Shown here one piece after another: positions 56,701-64,000 of a DNA stretch of 64,000 nt. The DNA lies in contig NC_059506.1 in NCBI RefSeq assembly GCF_914767665.1, positions 18,391,825-18,455,824 of the forward strand, given 5' to 3'. Below the pieces are notes generated by a model that made no database searches, was not told the origin of the DNA, and saw only the letters and a list, made by a program, of their open reading frames with translations. Origin of the DNA: Harmonia axyridis (lineage: Eukaryota; Arthropoda; Insecta; Coleoptera; Coccinellidae). How positions within the stretch are numbered: the first letter of the stretch is position 1; every line of letters starts with the position of its first letter. Both the position numbers and the translations under genes were made by a program.

Positions 56701-59700
56701 TTAACGAAGTTTGCGGAAGGAAAACACGTTTTCGACAGAATCCATATAGATTTTCTGGGGCCAATACAAGGAAGAAATTTTTTGATCATTATAGACGCTT
56801 ATTCCAAGTGGCCCGAAGTATATGAAATGGGTAAAATGGATTCACGATCCACCATAGATATGCTAAGGGACTGCTTCGCACGATTTGGTTTACCAAATAT
56901 TATCTTTTCGGATAACGGGGCTCAATTAACAAGTTCAGATTTTGAAGAGTTCTGTAGATTTAACGGTAGGTATTAAACATTCCACTTCACCACCCTTCCA
57001 TCCTGAAACGAATGGTGCAGCGGAGAATAGCGTGAAATATTTTAAAAATGCAATAAAAAAATTACTTATTGACGTTAGAGAGAAAGGTTCATCTCTCAAA
57101 TCCATGATAAATAAGTATTTGTTTTCTTATCGTAATACTCCTCATTGCACAACTGGGGAAACTCCATCAAAACTGATGTTCGGTAGACAGGTCAAGACAA
57201 GACTTGATTTTTTAACAAAGTCAGAAGCAAATTTGAATAGGGAGAGACAAATAAAGTTTCATCATGGAAATAGGGAAGTTGAATTTGAAGAAGGGGAAGA
57301 AATTTATACCAAAGATTATAGAGACATAACTAGAACAAAATGGGTTAGGGCAATCATTTGCAATAAATTGGGTAGAAGAATATATATATGTACACCTGTA
57401 GATAATAAAAAATTAAGATGGAAAAGACATTTAGATCAGTTAATTAAAATAGGAAGATTTTATGATGACTTAGAAATAGACAATTCTGATAAAATTGAAA
57501 ATGTGAAGCCAATAATCGAAAATGTAGATTCTTGGTTAGATTCAAATGTTGTAAAACAAAAGTGTAATGATATTTTAAATAAGGAAACTACTCAAAATAT
57601 TGAAGAAAGAAATGATAGTGATGAGAAAATAAAAAATTGTGTTAGTGATGAGAAAATTAAAATTTGTGATAATAATGAAAAAATTAAAAATAGTGTTAGT
57701 AGAGACAAAATTGTATCATCACCAATTTCCAGACCTAAGAGGAACATAAAGGCTCCTGATAGGTTGAATTTGTAAAAGTATTTAATTTTTCTATTTTTTT
57801 ATCTTAGGATGGAGGAAATGTAATGTATCGATAAAAAGAAGTTTTATTTCTGTGTAATAGCACAACATTCTATGTTCATGTAAAATAACATAACCTGTAA
57901 AAGATCATCTGTTAATCTATCTCTTCTCAAGTCTTCAAGAACGCAAGTTCCAAAACCATACCAAATTGTAAGTTGTACAAAGTTATATTATATATATTAA
58001 ATAAAATTAAAAGTAACCCAGTGTTAATCATTGAAAGACATTATACCACTGATATCTAATAGCTTTATTGTCCATACCATTTACAAGAGAATGCCAATAT
58101 AAAATACAAAAAATAACAAAAGATAGCATGGAAACAAAAAATAACAAAAATTGTATGTGATCTAAGATACATTCCCTGAAAAATAATGAATTGCCGACTT
58201 GACCAAATTTCCCCTTGATGAGGAGAATATATCTTGGCCAACGCAAAATGAATTGAAGTTCTCACACATTTTCGTAATAGGTGCCTTTTGCAGAATGTTC
58301 GTTCGAGATCTATCTGGCTTGAAAATCAGGACAATTCTTGAGTTGAAAATTGGAACGCTAAAGTTGACTTTCGACAATATTTCTGAACAATCAACATTAT
58401 AATGGACCACGTTAAAAAGGAATGATGACGAAGTAATTACCCTTCTCATTTCTAAACTCAAATATTCAGTTCGCTCACACAAGATTGCATCATCACTCTC
58501 AAGTTTTCTCTTATGGCACTCATATATGTATAGGACTCCACACCACACTTGCATATTCTAACTTCGAACGCGTAACTGCATTATACAAGATTTTAAGACA
58601 GTTCATCTTGGTGAAATCCCTGCAATTCCTAATACACCTTAGCAGCATCCAAAACTATCTGTGAAATGTGCTCAACAAATGACAGCTCCGTATCAAACAA
58701 AACGCCCAAATCCCTGACAACAATGAGCCTTTCAAATCTTTTAATATTACATTCATAATCGTAGGAATATATTTCAGTTCTTCAGAAGAAAGTAATAATT
58801 TTGCATTTGTCGACGTTCAATCTCAATTTGTTATGCTCACACCAATTCAACACCAACATCAAATGGACCTGAAGGTTGACGCAATCATCGAAGTTCCTTA
58901 TGATAGAAAACAGTTTCAAGTCATCAGCAAAACAGAGCCTTCCGCAAAGAATCAACTCTTGTAGATCAGTAATGACCAAACTGAATAAAAGTGGTCCAAG
59001 ATTTGATCCCTGTGGTATACCGGAAAATGGAAAGTCTCTGACATAACTGTATCCATTATAACTGACAAAATGATCACGTTCGGACAGATATGAATTCAAC
59101 AGAATCGTCCAATCCATAATTGCTCAACTTATGCAACAAAATATCATGCTGAACTTTGTCGAAAGCCTTAGCAAAATCAGTATAGATAACGTCAACCTGG
59201 CCATTTTTATCCAAACAGTTTCTGAAACAAACTGTGTGAAGGTGATAATATTTGTAACCGTTGATCTCTTACAAACTCTTCGAATCAACAGTATGGAAAC
59301 TCAGTGGTATCTGCCCTATATAATGAGCTCTAACCTCCATGGTGAAACGTGATAACTTTGCTGCAGAACAGATGCGTCCATGTCCCAAACGGTACCGTTC
59401 TCCGAAAATTACGAAGCGTCATCTCTTGAGCTACCAACGAGTCACCACTAATGAAAAGATACAAGAGCATGCATATTTTCACTTTCATTAAAAACCAAGT
59501 TAAACAATGTTGATAACGAGTTTCATATTAATAATTCTTTAGAATATTGATTTTTCTTTCAAACACATTTTCCAAAAATTTCCTTATACTAATTCAAATG
59601 TAGTAGGTACCTACTTAATAAGAATATGTACTCACGGTTTCAAAGCAGGATGATCTATGTCAAGCTGAACACAATGTGCAGCACTTAAAACCCATTTTGG

Positions 59701-61215
59701 GTGGATCAGACTACCACCACAAAAACTGTAGTAATTATTGTCCTTCATAAGCATTAAACTAGCATGATAGGGAAATTCTCCCTGTTTTGGTTCGCTAGCT
59801 TTGTAAATACCCTGAAAATACCGAATGTTATATAAGTAGGTATATTGGCATCAATGAAAAATTGTGGAAAAGTATCGACGTATCATCATGAGCAATATAC
59901 AAGGTGTCCAAAAAGGGTATCGGGTATTTGTAACTTCGATAAAACAAAAATTAGTTACAATTAAAAAAAAATTATTGTTAATTATTACAGCATGAAGTGG
60001 AAAATTATTTGAAAAAGATTATGTTATCTAAATGGTGACCGTAACGCTGCTGGCACTTTTCTAATCGGGAACGAAAATTGGCGATCACACGCTGACACAT
60101 AGCTCTCGATATTGCTGCCATTTCTGACCTTATGTTTTGCTTTAATTGGGTCAAATTCATTGGATTATTCTAATACACCTTACTTTTAATGTACCCCCAT
60201 GCAAAATACTCAAGTGGACTAAGGTCGGGGCTTCTGGGAGGCCAGTTGATGTTACCCCTACGCGAAATCGGAATAATTCTTTAACAGCTACCATTGCTTG
60301 ATTTGTTGTATGGCGAGTGGCCCCATCTTGTTGAAACCACGTTCTTGAATTATAACCTTGAAATTCCAGTAACTCTGGACCCAAAAAGTTTCGCAGCATA
60401 TCGCAATAACGGTCTCTATTTACATTGAGTGGTTGGCCTCGTCGATTTTCATGAAAATAAGGACCGTTTCTTCGTCGCGGACCGAACGAGGGCGTTCAAA
60501 TTCTTGAATTTTTATCGTCGCACCTATATTTTCGAACATTCGGATCCATTTTCTAATGGAGTCATCACTTGGTGCATGGCGTGTACGATATTCCTTACGA
60601 TATAAACGTTGAGAAGCTACTATTGAATAACCGTTGCGATAATACTCTCGTACGCAAAAAACGCGATGCGTTCCTGGGTACTATACTCCATCGTCACTGA
60701 AACTCTAAAAAATTGCGGACATCACGATCCCTTTCACAATCCCCCCGTCACTCATTCTTAAATGCAGCGACAAAACAAATACCCGATACCCTTTTTGGAC
60801 ACCTTGTACAATAACATTATAAACATATATATTATATACATATATGATTATAAACAAACGAAAAAAAATAAATGTTCAACTCGGCATCAAAGTAGATTGA
60901 CTGCCTTGGATGAATTCCTAAGCTTCCTACGTTGGGCTATGAACTATCAGCCGCGGCAATCAATCTACCACTTTCGCTGCCTAGTAAAACAAATAACTAT
61001 TTCATCTTAAATGTTTCAAAATTTCGGAATAATTGTTATACAATGGCATTCAATTTTAGTAGGACCTATGAGAATATATTGTCGTATATCAATTGCTCAA
61101 AATGGACTTGAAATTACCAAGCGAAAATACACATATCTATACTACTCACATTCACAATTGCTGGAGCTTCAATGCCCGAGAGAAATTGTAGTATCACGAT
61201 TAGAAGCAGAATCAT
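50737..61215 (-). CDS. Chymotrypsin-fold serine protease (S1A), 6 exons
   Basis: Exons 61215-61150, 59811-59636, 53030-52879, 52819-52727, 52678-52542 and 50925-50737 join in phase to 270 residues. The signal peptide (MILLLIVILQFLSGIEA) is followed by PA and then IVNG, the mature N-terminus; the residue before IVNG is Ala, not the usual Arg/Lys. The catalytic triad is complete: His in CGGSLIHPKWVLSAAHC, Asp in NDIALLKL, Ser in GDSGGPL. Counting back from Ser195, position 189 is Lys (GKACKGDSGG), so trypsin-like specificity is not expected. Three disulfides look conserved (42-58, 168-182, 191-220). It is probably a secreted digestive or immune-type protease. Intron 2 carries a Ty3/gypsy element and a LINE; introns 1 and 5 carry other transposons. 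The exon-3 donor (GTTTGA) is weak. Confidence 0.9.
50970..51600 (+). pseudogene. LINE endonuclease fragment in protease intron 5
   Basis: Reads NVEAEMQRLDIDILGISDV, YGTAILLTKDIAIDFVPLSD, MKIIGVYAPMGEKPEADVEE, TMVIGDLNTKNG and HGLGAINKRGDRLVQFC: an APE-type endonuclease (RTE/CFDP2-like), with the GDLN catalytic region intact but frameshifts near 51235. A jump to EGPEISKSEVIHAVKA* marks an internal deletion before RT. Probably the same family as the LINE at 36.4-38.2 kb. Confidence 0.75.
51820..52535 (+). pseudogene. LINE RNase H and C-terminal end (I-clade type)
   Basis: RNase H motifs IWFTDGSKSERGTGIGVY, ILQIEILVVYVGAQKCL and VHVYITTDSQTKLRSLESY contain the D-E-D catalytic acids. After a stop the frame resumes as EHMVCKCPELSGLRTIHMG and VVSFINAIDDLLGFP*, then an (AAT)n tail at 52525-52537. 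This layout is typical of I-clade LINEs. 5'-truncated, lying in protease intron 5. Confidence 0.75.
53386..53612 (+). repeat. 5' LTR of the Mag-like element
   Basis: 227 bp, TG...TA ends. It is AT-rich, with ATTAAATAAAATTAAA before its end (candidate polyadenylation signal). Confidence 0.92.
53704..57775 (+). pseudogene. Gag-Pol of the Mag-like element, frameshifted in integrase
   Basis: A single Gag-Pol frame from ATG 53704 (MAETQVIYRATIGS) stays open for 1090 codons. Domains: Gag; zinc knuckles near residues 220-253 (the first has Gly233 where Cys is expected, the second, CKICNLTGHLAKVC, is complete); protease LDSGAS (Asp301); RT with FLDD (Asp588/589); RNase H (ICDSS, Asp735); integrase HHCC finger and core Asp1016 and Asp1070. 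A tandem duplication of GGTA (56965-56972) then shifts the frame to a stop at 56976. The rest of integrase, with the core Glu (57023) and a tail ending SRPKRNIKAPDRLNL, continues in another frame to 57775. Allowing for the extra 4 nt, Asp1070 and that Glu are in exact D-x35-E spacing. The C-terminus is typical of the Mag lineage. Confidence 0.93.
57819..58045 (+). repeat. 3' LTR of the Mag-like element
   Basis: Copy of the 5' LTR with one substitution (57928), preceded by the polypurine tract, followed by CCACT. Confidence 0.92.
58060..59240 (-). pseudogene. LINE reverse transcriptase fragment, decayed
   Basis: Minus-strand pieces: QVDVIYTDFAKAFDKVQHD (about 59200), SGIPQGSNLGPLLFSLVITD and LCFADDLKLF (59117-58782, with YADD changed to FADD), then a C-terminal piece TNILQKAPITKMCENFNS (about 58310). 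Frameshifts separate the pieces. Same family as 41167-42378. It begins right beside the 3' LTR's target duplication, so the Mag-like element landed at or in its 3' end. Confidence 0.8.
59900..60806 (-). mobile_element. Tc1/mariner-type (IS630-like) element, degenerate
   Basis: Terminal inverted repeats CAAGGTGTCCAAAAAGGGTA with TA duplications (59898-59899, 60807-60808); 907 bp in intron 1 of the protease. On the minus strand are an HTH piece (YSIVASQRLYRKEYRTRHAP) and a catalytic piece (RTWFQQDGATRHTTNQAM; then GLPEAPTLVHL in another frame where a WPPRSPDL-like motif is expected). Frameshifts make it non-functional and it is shorter than a complete element. Confidence 0.85.
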
Positions 61216-62078
61216 GTTTCATTTTGAAGATGAAATTCATTACACCTGAGGAATTATTTCCAGAATTCATAACTGAGTACAAAACATAAATTGTCATCAG
61301 AGAACATTGTATAATAGGTGAAATCAGAACAAGGTCAACTTTTTGCAGGATGTAATCACGGTCAGATCATTTTCTGGTATAATAAATTATATTTATTCAC
61401 TTTTTTTCGAACGGAATATTTATGGCTTATATCAACACAGAACAGGTGTGAATAAAAAACAATTTAACCCGTTTTGTAATCAAATTCTTTTTTCTGGATT
61501 GCAGTAGGATATATTCTTGAACTATCCTAGTTGACGTTTTTATCCTATCTTTTATATATTATTATTTTATATCTTTTAAATATTATTATTATTATTATTT
61601 TCCTAAGCCTCTACTAAAAATCACTTAGAAATTGGCACATTAGCACTTCATGATCAAGCACAGTACTATTAGTACTTAATACAAAAGCGATTGATTGTAT
61701 GATACTCTGAAGCAGAATTTTTCCTCCGACTTTTTTAAGTGTATTTTATTTAAGTAATTGCATGATGTATCAGACATCACAAGACGTCGAATACACTTAT
61801 TTAACCACTCACACCCCTAAACATCTACTCCTGTTCTTCGGGTCTAATTTTATATTCTGTCATTCAATCCGATGTTTATTATGGATGCTCTGGAAACTGA
61901 AGACAATGAAAATAGACAATTATGAAATAATGACAACATGTACATGCGGAATATTCCTCCTCTATTGATTTCTCCTTCGGAAATAAAAATCTGAAATATA
62001 ATGCTTGTTTCAATAAAAACTGGCCCACTTGCCAATAAGGCACGTCTGCAAAATATTGTTTTGCTATCATAAAAATGA
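61216..62078. other. Upstream flank of the protease
   Basis: Contains the protease promoter region; no clear TATA. A (TTA)n microsatellite lies at about 61580-61600. No coding similarity. Confidence 0.5.
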
Positions 62079-62268
62079 TTTATCTTTCCAACATTTTTAC
62101 TTGGTCGGAAGGGAAAATGTAGGAAAATATTGGATAGTTCTTTAGACTATTCAAATCTCGAAGAGAAAGATGACTTTATCTTTCTAACATTTTTACTTGG
62201 TCGGAAGGGAAAATGTAGGAAAATATTGGATAGTTCTTTAGACTATTCAAATCTCGAAGAGAAACAAT
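62079..62268 (+). repeat. 96-bp tandem duplication
   Basis: 62079-62174 (TTTATCTTTCCAACATTTTT ... AGAAAGATGAC) is repeated from 62175 with about one change. Non-coding. Confidence 0.88.
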
Positions 62269-62582
62269 TATCAACATTAACAACAATTACCACAATCTTT
62301 GTGATATTCGGTTCGATCATCACTGGAAACAGAGCCAGGTTTCTTTTACCCGGGAGATGAATACTCTCTTTTTCTTCTTTTGGCAATTTCTAGTTGTGAA
62401 AATCGAAAAAAGAAAGACAAATTTTTATGAAAATTGAAAATATTTTCATCGAAAAATACTACGCAGATGTGTCTGACAAATTATACGATAAAATAATTCG
62501 TTTAAAAATTTAGGTAACAAGCTAATTAAAAATTCCCCGGTCTACCAAAATGTAAAACACATTATTTTGGCAAAATCGGATT

Positions 62583-63305
62583 TTATTATTCAACATAGTT
62601 GCCTTCGAGGGCGATACAGCGATAATAGCGATCTTCCAACTTTTCGATACCATTTTTGTGGTACGATTTGTCTTTCGCTACAAAATAGTCCTCAGTTTCG
62701 GCGATAACTTCTTCATTGGCGCTAAATTTCTGTCCAGCGATCATTCTCTTGAGGTCTGAGAACAAGAAAAAGTCGCTGGGGACCAGATCTGGCGAATACG
62801 GTGGATTCAGAAGCAATTTGAAGTCCAATTCATGTAATTTTGCCATTGTTTTCATTGATTTGTGACACGGTGCATTGAATAGATGAAACAGCACCTTTTT
62901 TTCCTTCAAATGGGGCTGTTTTTTAACGAATTCATCCTTTAAACGATCCAATGAAGCTATATAATAATCGCTGTTGATGGTCTGGCCCTTTTGGAGGTAA
63001 TCAATGAATATTATACCTTGCGCATCCCAGAATACTGATGCCATAACATAACCTTGCCAGCTGAATGGTGTGTTTTTCCTCGCTTTGGATTCGATTCATC
63101 GTGTGCAGTCCACTCAGCTGACTGTCGATTGGACTCCGGAGTGAAATGATGGAGCCATGTTCCTTCCATTGTCACATATCGACGCAAAAATTCAGGTTTA
63201 TTGCACTTGAACAGCTTCAAACACTAATTAGCATCATTAACACGTTGTTGCTTCTGATCGATTGTGAGCCTGCGCGGCATCCATTTTGCACACAGCTGTA
63301 GAAAT
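62583..63305 (-). pseudogene. Mariner transposase, catalytic region, inactivated
   Basis: Reads from LCAKWMPRRLTIDQKQQRV (about 63290) through TWLHHFTPESNRQSAEWTA, a frameshift near 63030, SVFWDAQGIIFIDYLQKG and YSPDLVPSDFFLFSDLKRM to IALEGNYVE*. It is closely related to the mariner lineage that includes the human SETMAR transposase. Of the D,D34D triad, the first Asp is Glu (VTMEGTW) and the second is Phe (FHLFNAPCH); the third (PSDFF) remains. The DNA-binding N-terminus is missing. Not the same copy or lineage as the fragment at 15.2 kb. Confidence 0.88.
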
Positions 63306-63389
63306 CAAAGAGGTGAAGAAGACAAAATTGAGCATCTGAATTCATATATGGCGGTAGAAAGAAATTCCGCCAATTAACTGAAACCGAAT

Positions 63390-64000
63390 AATGGAATTGG
63401 TATTTAATGGAGCAAGAATCAACCTAGCGATAGTCTCATGGAACATATACCTGAAATAGAATAAGAGATAATATCTGAAAAGCAACAAGATATTATAGCC
63501 TTACAAGAGAAGAGACTATCTACCAGAAATAGGATTTCATTCTCCAACTATGTAGTCGATAGGAATGACAGATCAAACGATTAAACAACTCAGGAGGGGG
63601 TATGGTCCTAATAGTCAAAAGGAGCATAGACCACTACTTGTAGTGGTAGGTGTAGTTGATATAGTAATAAGTAATAGGCACGATATATTTACACACAAAT
63701 GACTGCTATGCAAACTGCTTGGGGCAGGTTTCCTACTCTGCATGGTCCAACTTTTAGCTTCTTACCTGCATTCTCGCAAGTTTAGAGCCAGAGTTGAAGG
63801 AGTATTGTCTTCAGAGAGGTCTCTTTCAGCCGGAGTTTCACAAGGATTTCTGATGTCTCTAATATTATTGTTGTAGTATATGTATCCGACCTACCAAAAA
63901 CGGAGAAAACCTCTACGGCCCTGTACGCTGACGACCCCACCATTCTTGCCAGTTCGTGGTGTCCCAAAATGGAAACGAAGTACCTACAAGAAGCCATCTA
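63390..64000 (+). pseudogene. Jockey-like LINE, running off the window
   Basis: Endonuclease traces (QDIIALQEKRLSTRN, FSNYVVDRNDRSN, GGGMVLIVKRSIDHY) are followed after a deletion by RT traces (LHSRKFRARVEGVLSSE, RSLSAGVSQGF, DLPKTEKTSTALYADDPTIL). The catalytic YADD is present, but frames shift at least twice. The 3' part lies outside the window. Confidence 0.75.

Larger units (their letters stand above)
53386..58045 (+). mobile_element. Ty3/gypsy (Mag-like) LTR retrotransposon, nearly intact
   Basis: 227-bp LTRs (53386-53612, 57819-58045) start TGTAATG and end CATTATA. Flanking duplication CCACT (53381-53385, 58046-58050). TTGGCGACGAGGAC after the 5' LTR is the likely primer site; GGATGGAGGAAA (57807-57818) is the polypurine tract. 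I found one LTR difference (T at 53495, C at 57928), indicating a recent insertion into protease intron 2, antisense to that gene. No env frame. Confidence 0.95.

Noticed and set aside
58782..63220. LINE and mariner pieces in the protease locus as protease exons
   Set aside because: They carry RT or transposase motifs and do not fit the splice phases; the six protease exons already give a complete S1A domain.
1..64000. tRNA or rRNA genes
   Set aside because: I saw no convincing cloverleaf, A/B box pair or rRNA core on either strand by eye; a covariance-model scan would be decisive.

Overview
This window looks like nuclear DNA of an insect. It is AT-rich, has short GT-AG introns (often 50-60 nt), and carries Tc1/mariner, PIF/Harbinger, hAT, Ty3/gypsy (Mag-like) and several non-LTR families. 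The order cannot be fixed from sequence alone; a beetle is plausible. Three host genes can be assembled exon by exon with matching splice phases: an FBXL4-type F-box/leucine-rich-repeat gene (15922-21104, +, 9 exons, 576 aa), a small secreted cysteine-rich gene with a von Willebrand C-like domain (35935-48683, -, 6 exons, 271 aa) and a chymotrypsin-fold serine protease (50737-61215, -, 6 exons, 270 aa). Most of the remaining sequence is transposable-element material, much of it inside the introns of these genes.

Layout. 1-8830: a head-to-tail array of a ~1.36 kb unit, each carrying a short unrecognised gene (142 codons, one 59-nt intron in the 5' leader). One copy is intact, two share the same nonsense codon, and the array is split by a young non-autonomous LTR element with identical-length LTRs. 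8870-12420: scrambled PIF/Harbinger pieces, a ~1.8 kb inverted-repeat structure and two diverged minus-strand copies of the array gene. 13092-13286: an isolated, spliced-looking exon of unknown identity. 15.2 kb: a mariner fragment. 15.9-21.1 kb: FBXL4. 21.3-26.7 kb: a LINE split by a 4442-bp DNA transposon that resembles the Academ superfamily and was itself hit by a solo LTR. 27-29.9 kb: Tc1, LINE and THAP fragments.

30.2-35.6 kb holds a nested stack: a short dispersed repeat contains a 5.1 kb terminal-inverted-repeat element, which contains a 4.8 kb BED/hAT transposon, whose transposase gene is cut by a 1.79 kb 'CAGGGCC' hAT element with a perfect 8-bp target duplication. 35.9-48.7 kb is the VWC-like gene with LINEs in its introns. 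49-50 kb has LINE and hAT remnants. 50.7-61.2 kb is the protease; its intron 2 holds a Mag-like Ty3/gypsy element (53386-58045) that is nearly intact apart from a 4-nt duplication in the integrase region. The right end has a duplicated 96-bp segment, a dead mariner and a LINE running off the window.

The host genes do not form an obvious pathway. The main story is layered transposition, whose order can be read from target-site duplications and restored reading frames. The most unusual items are the Academ-like transposon, the tandem orphan-gene array, and the protease's lysine at the S1-pocket position together with a non-basic activation site.
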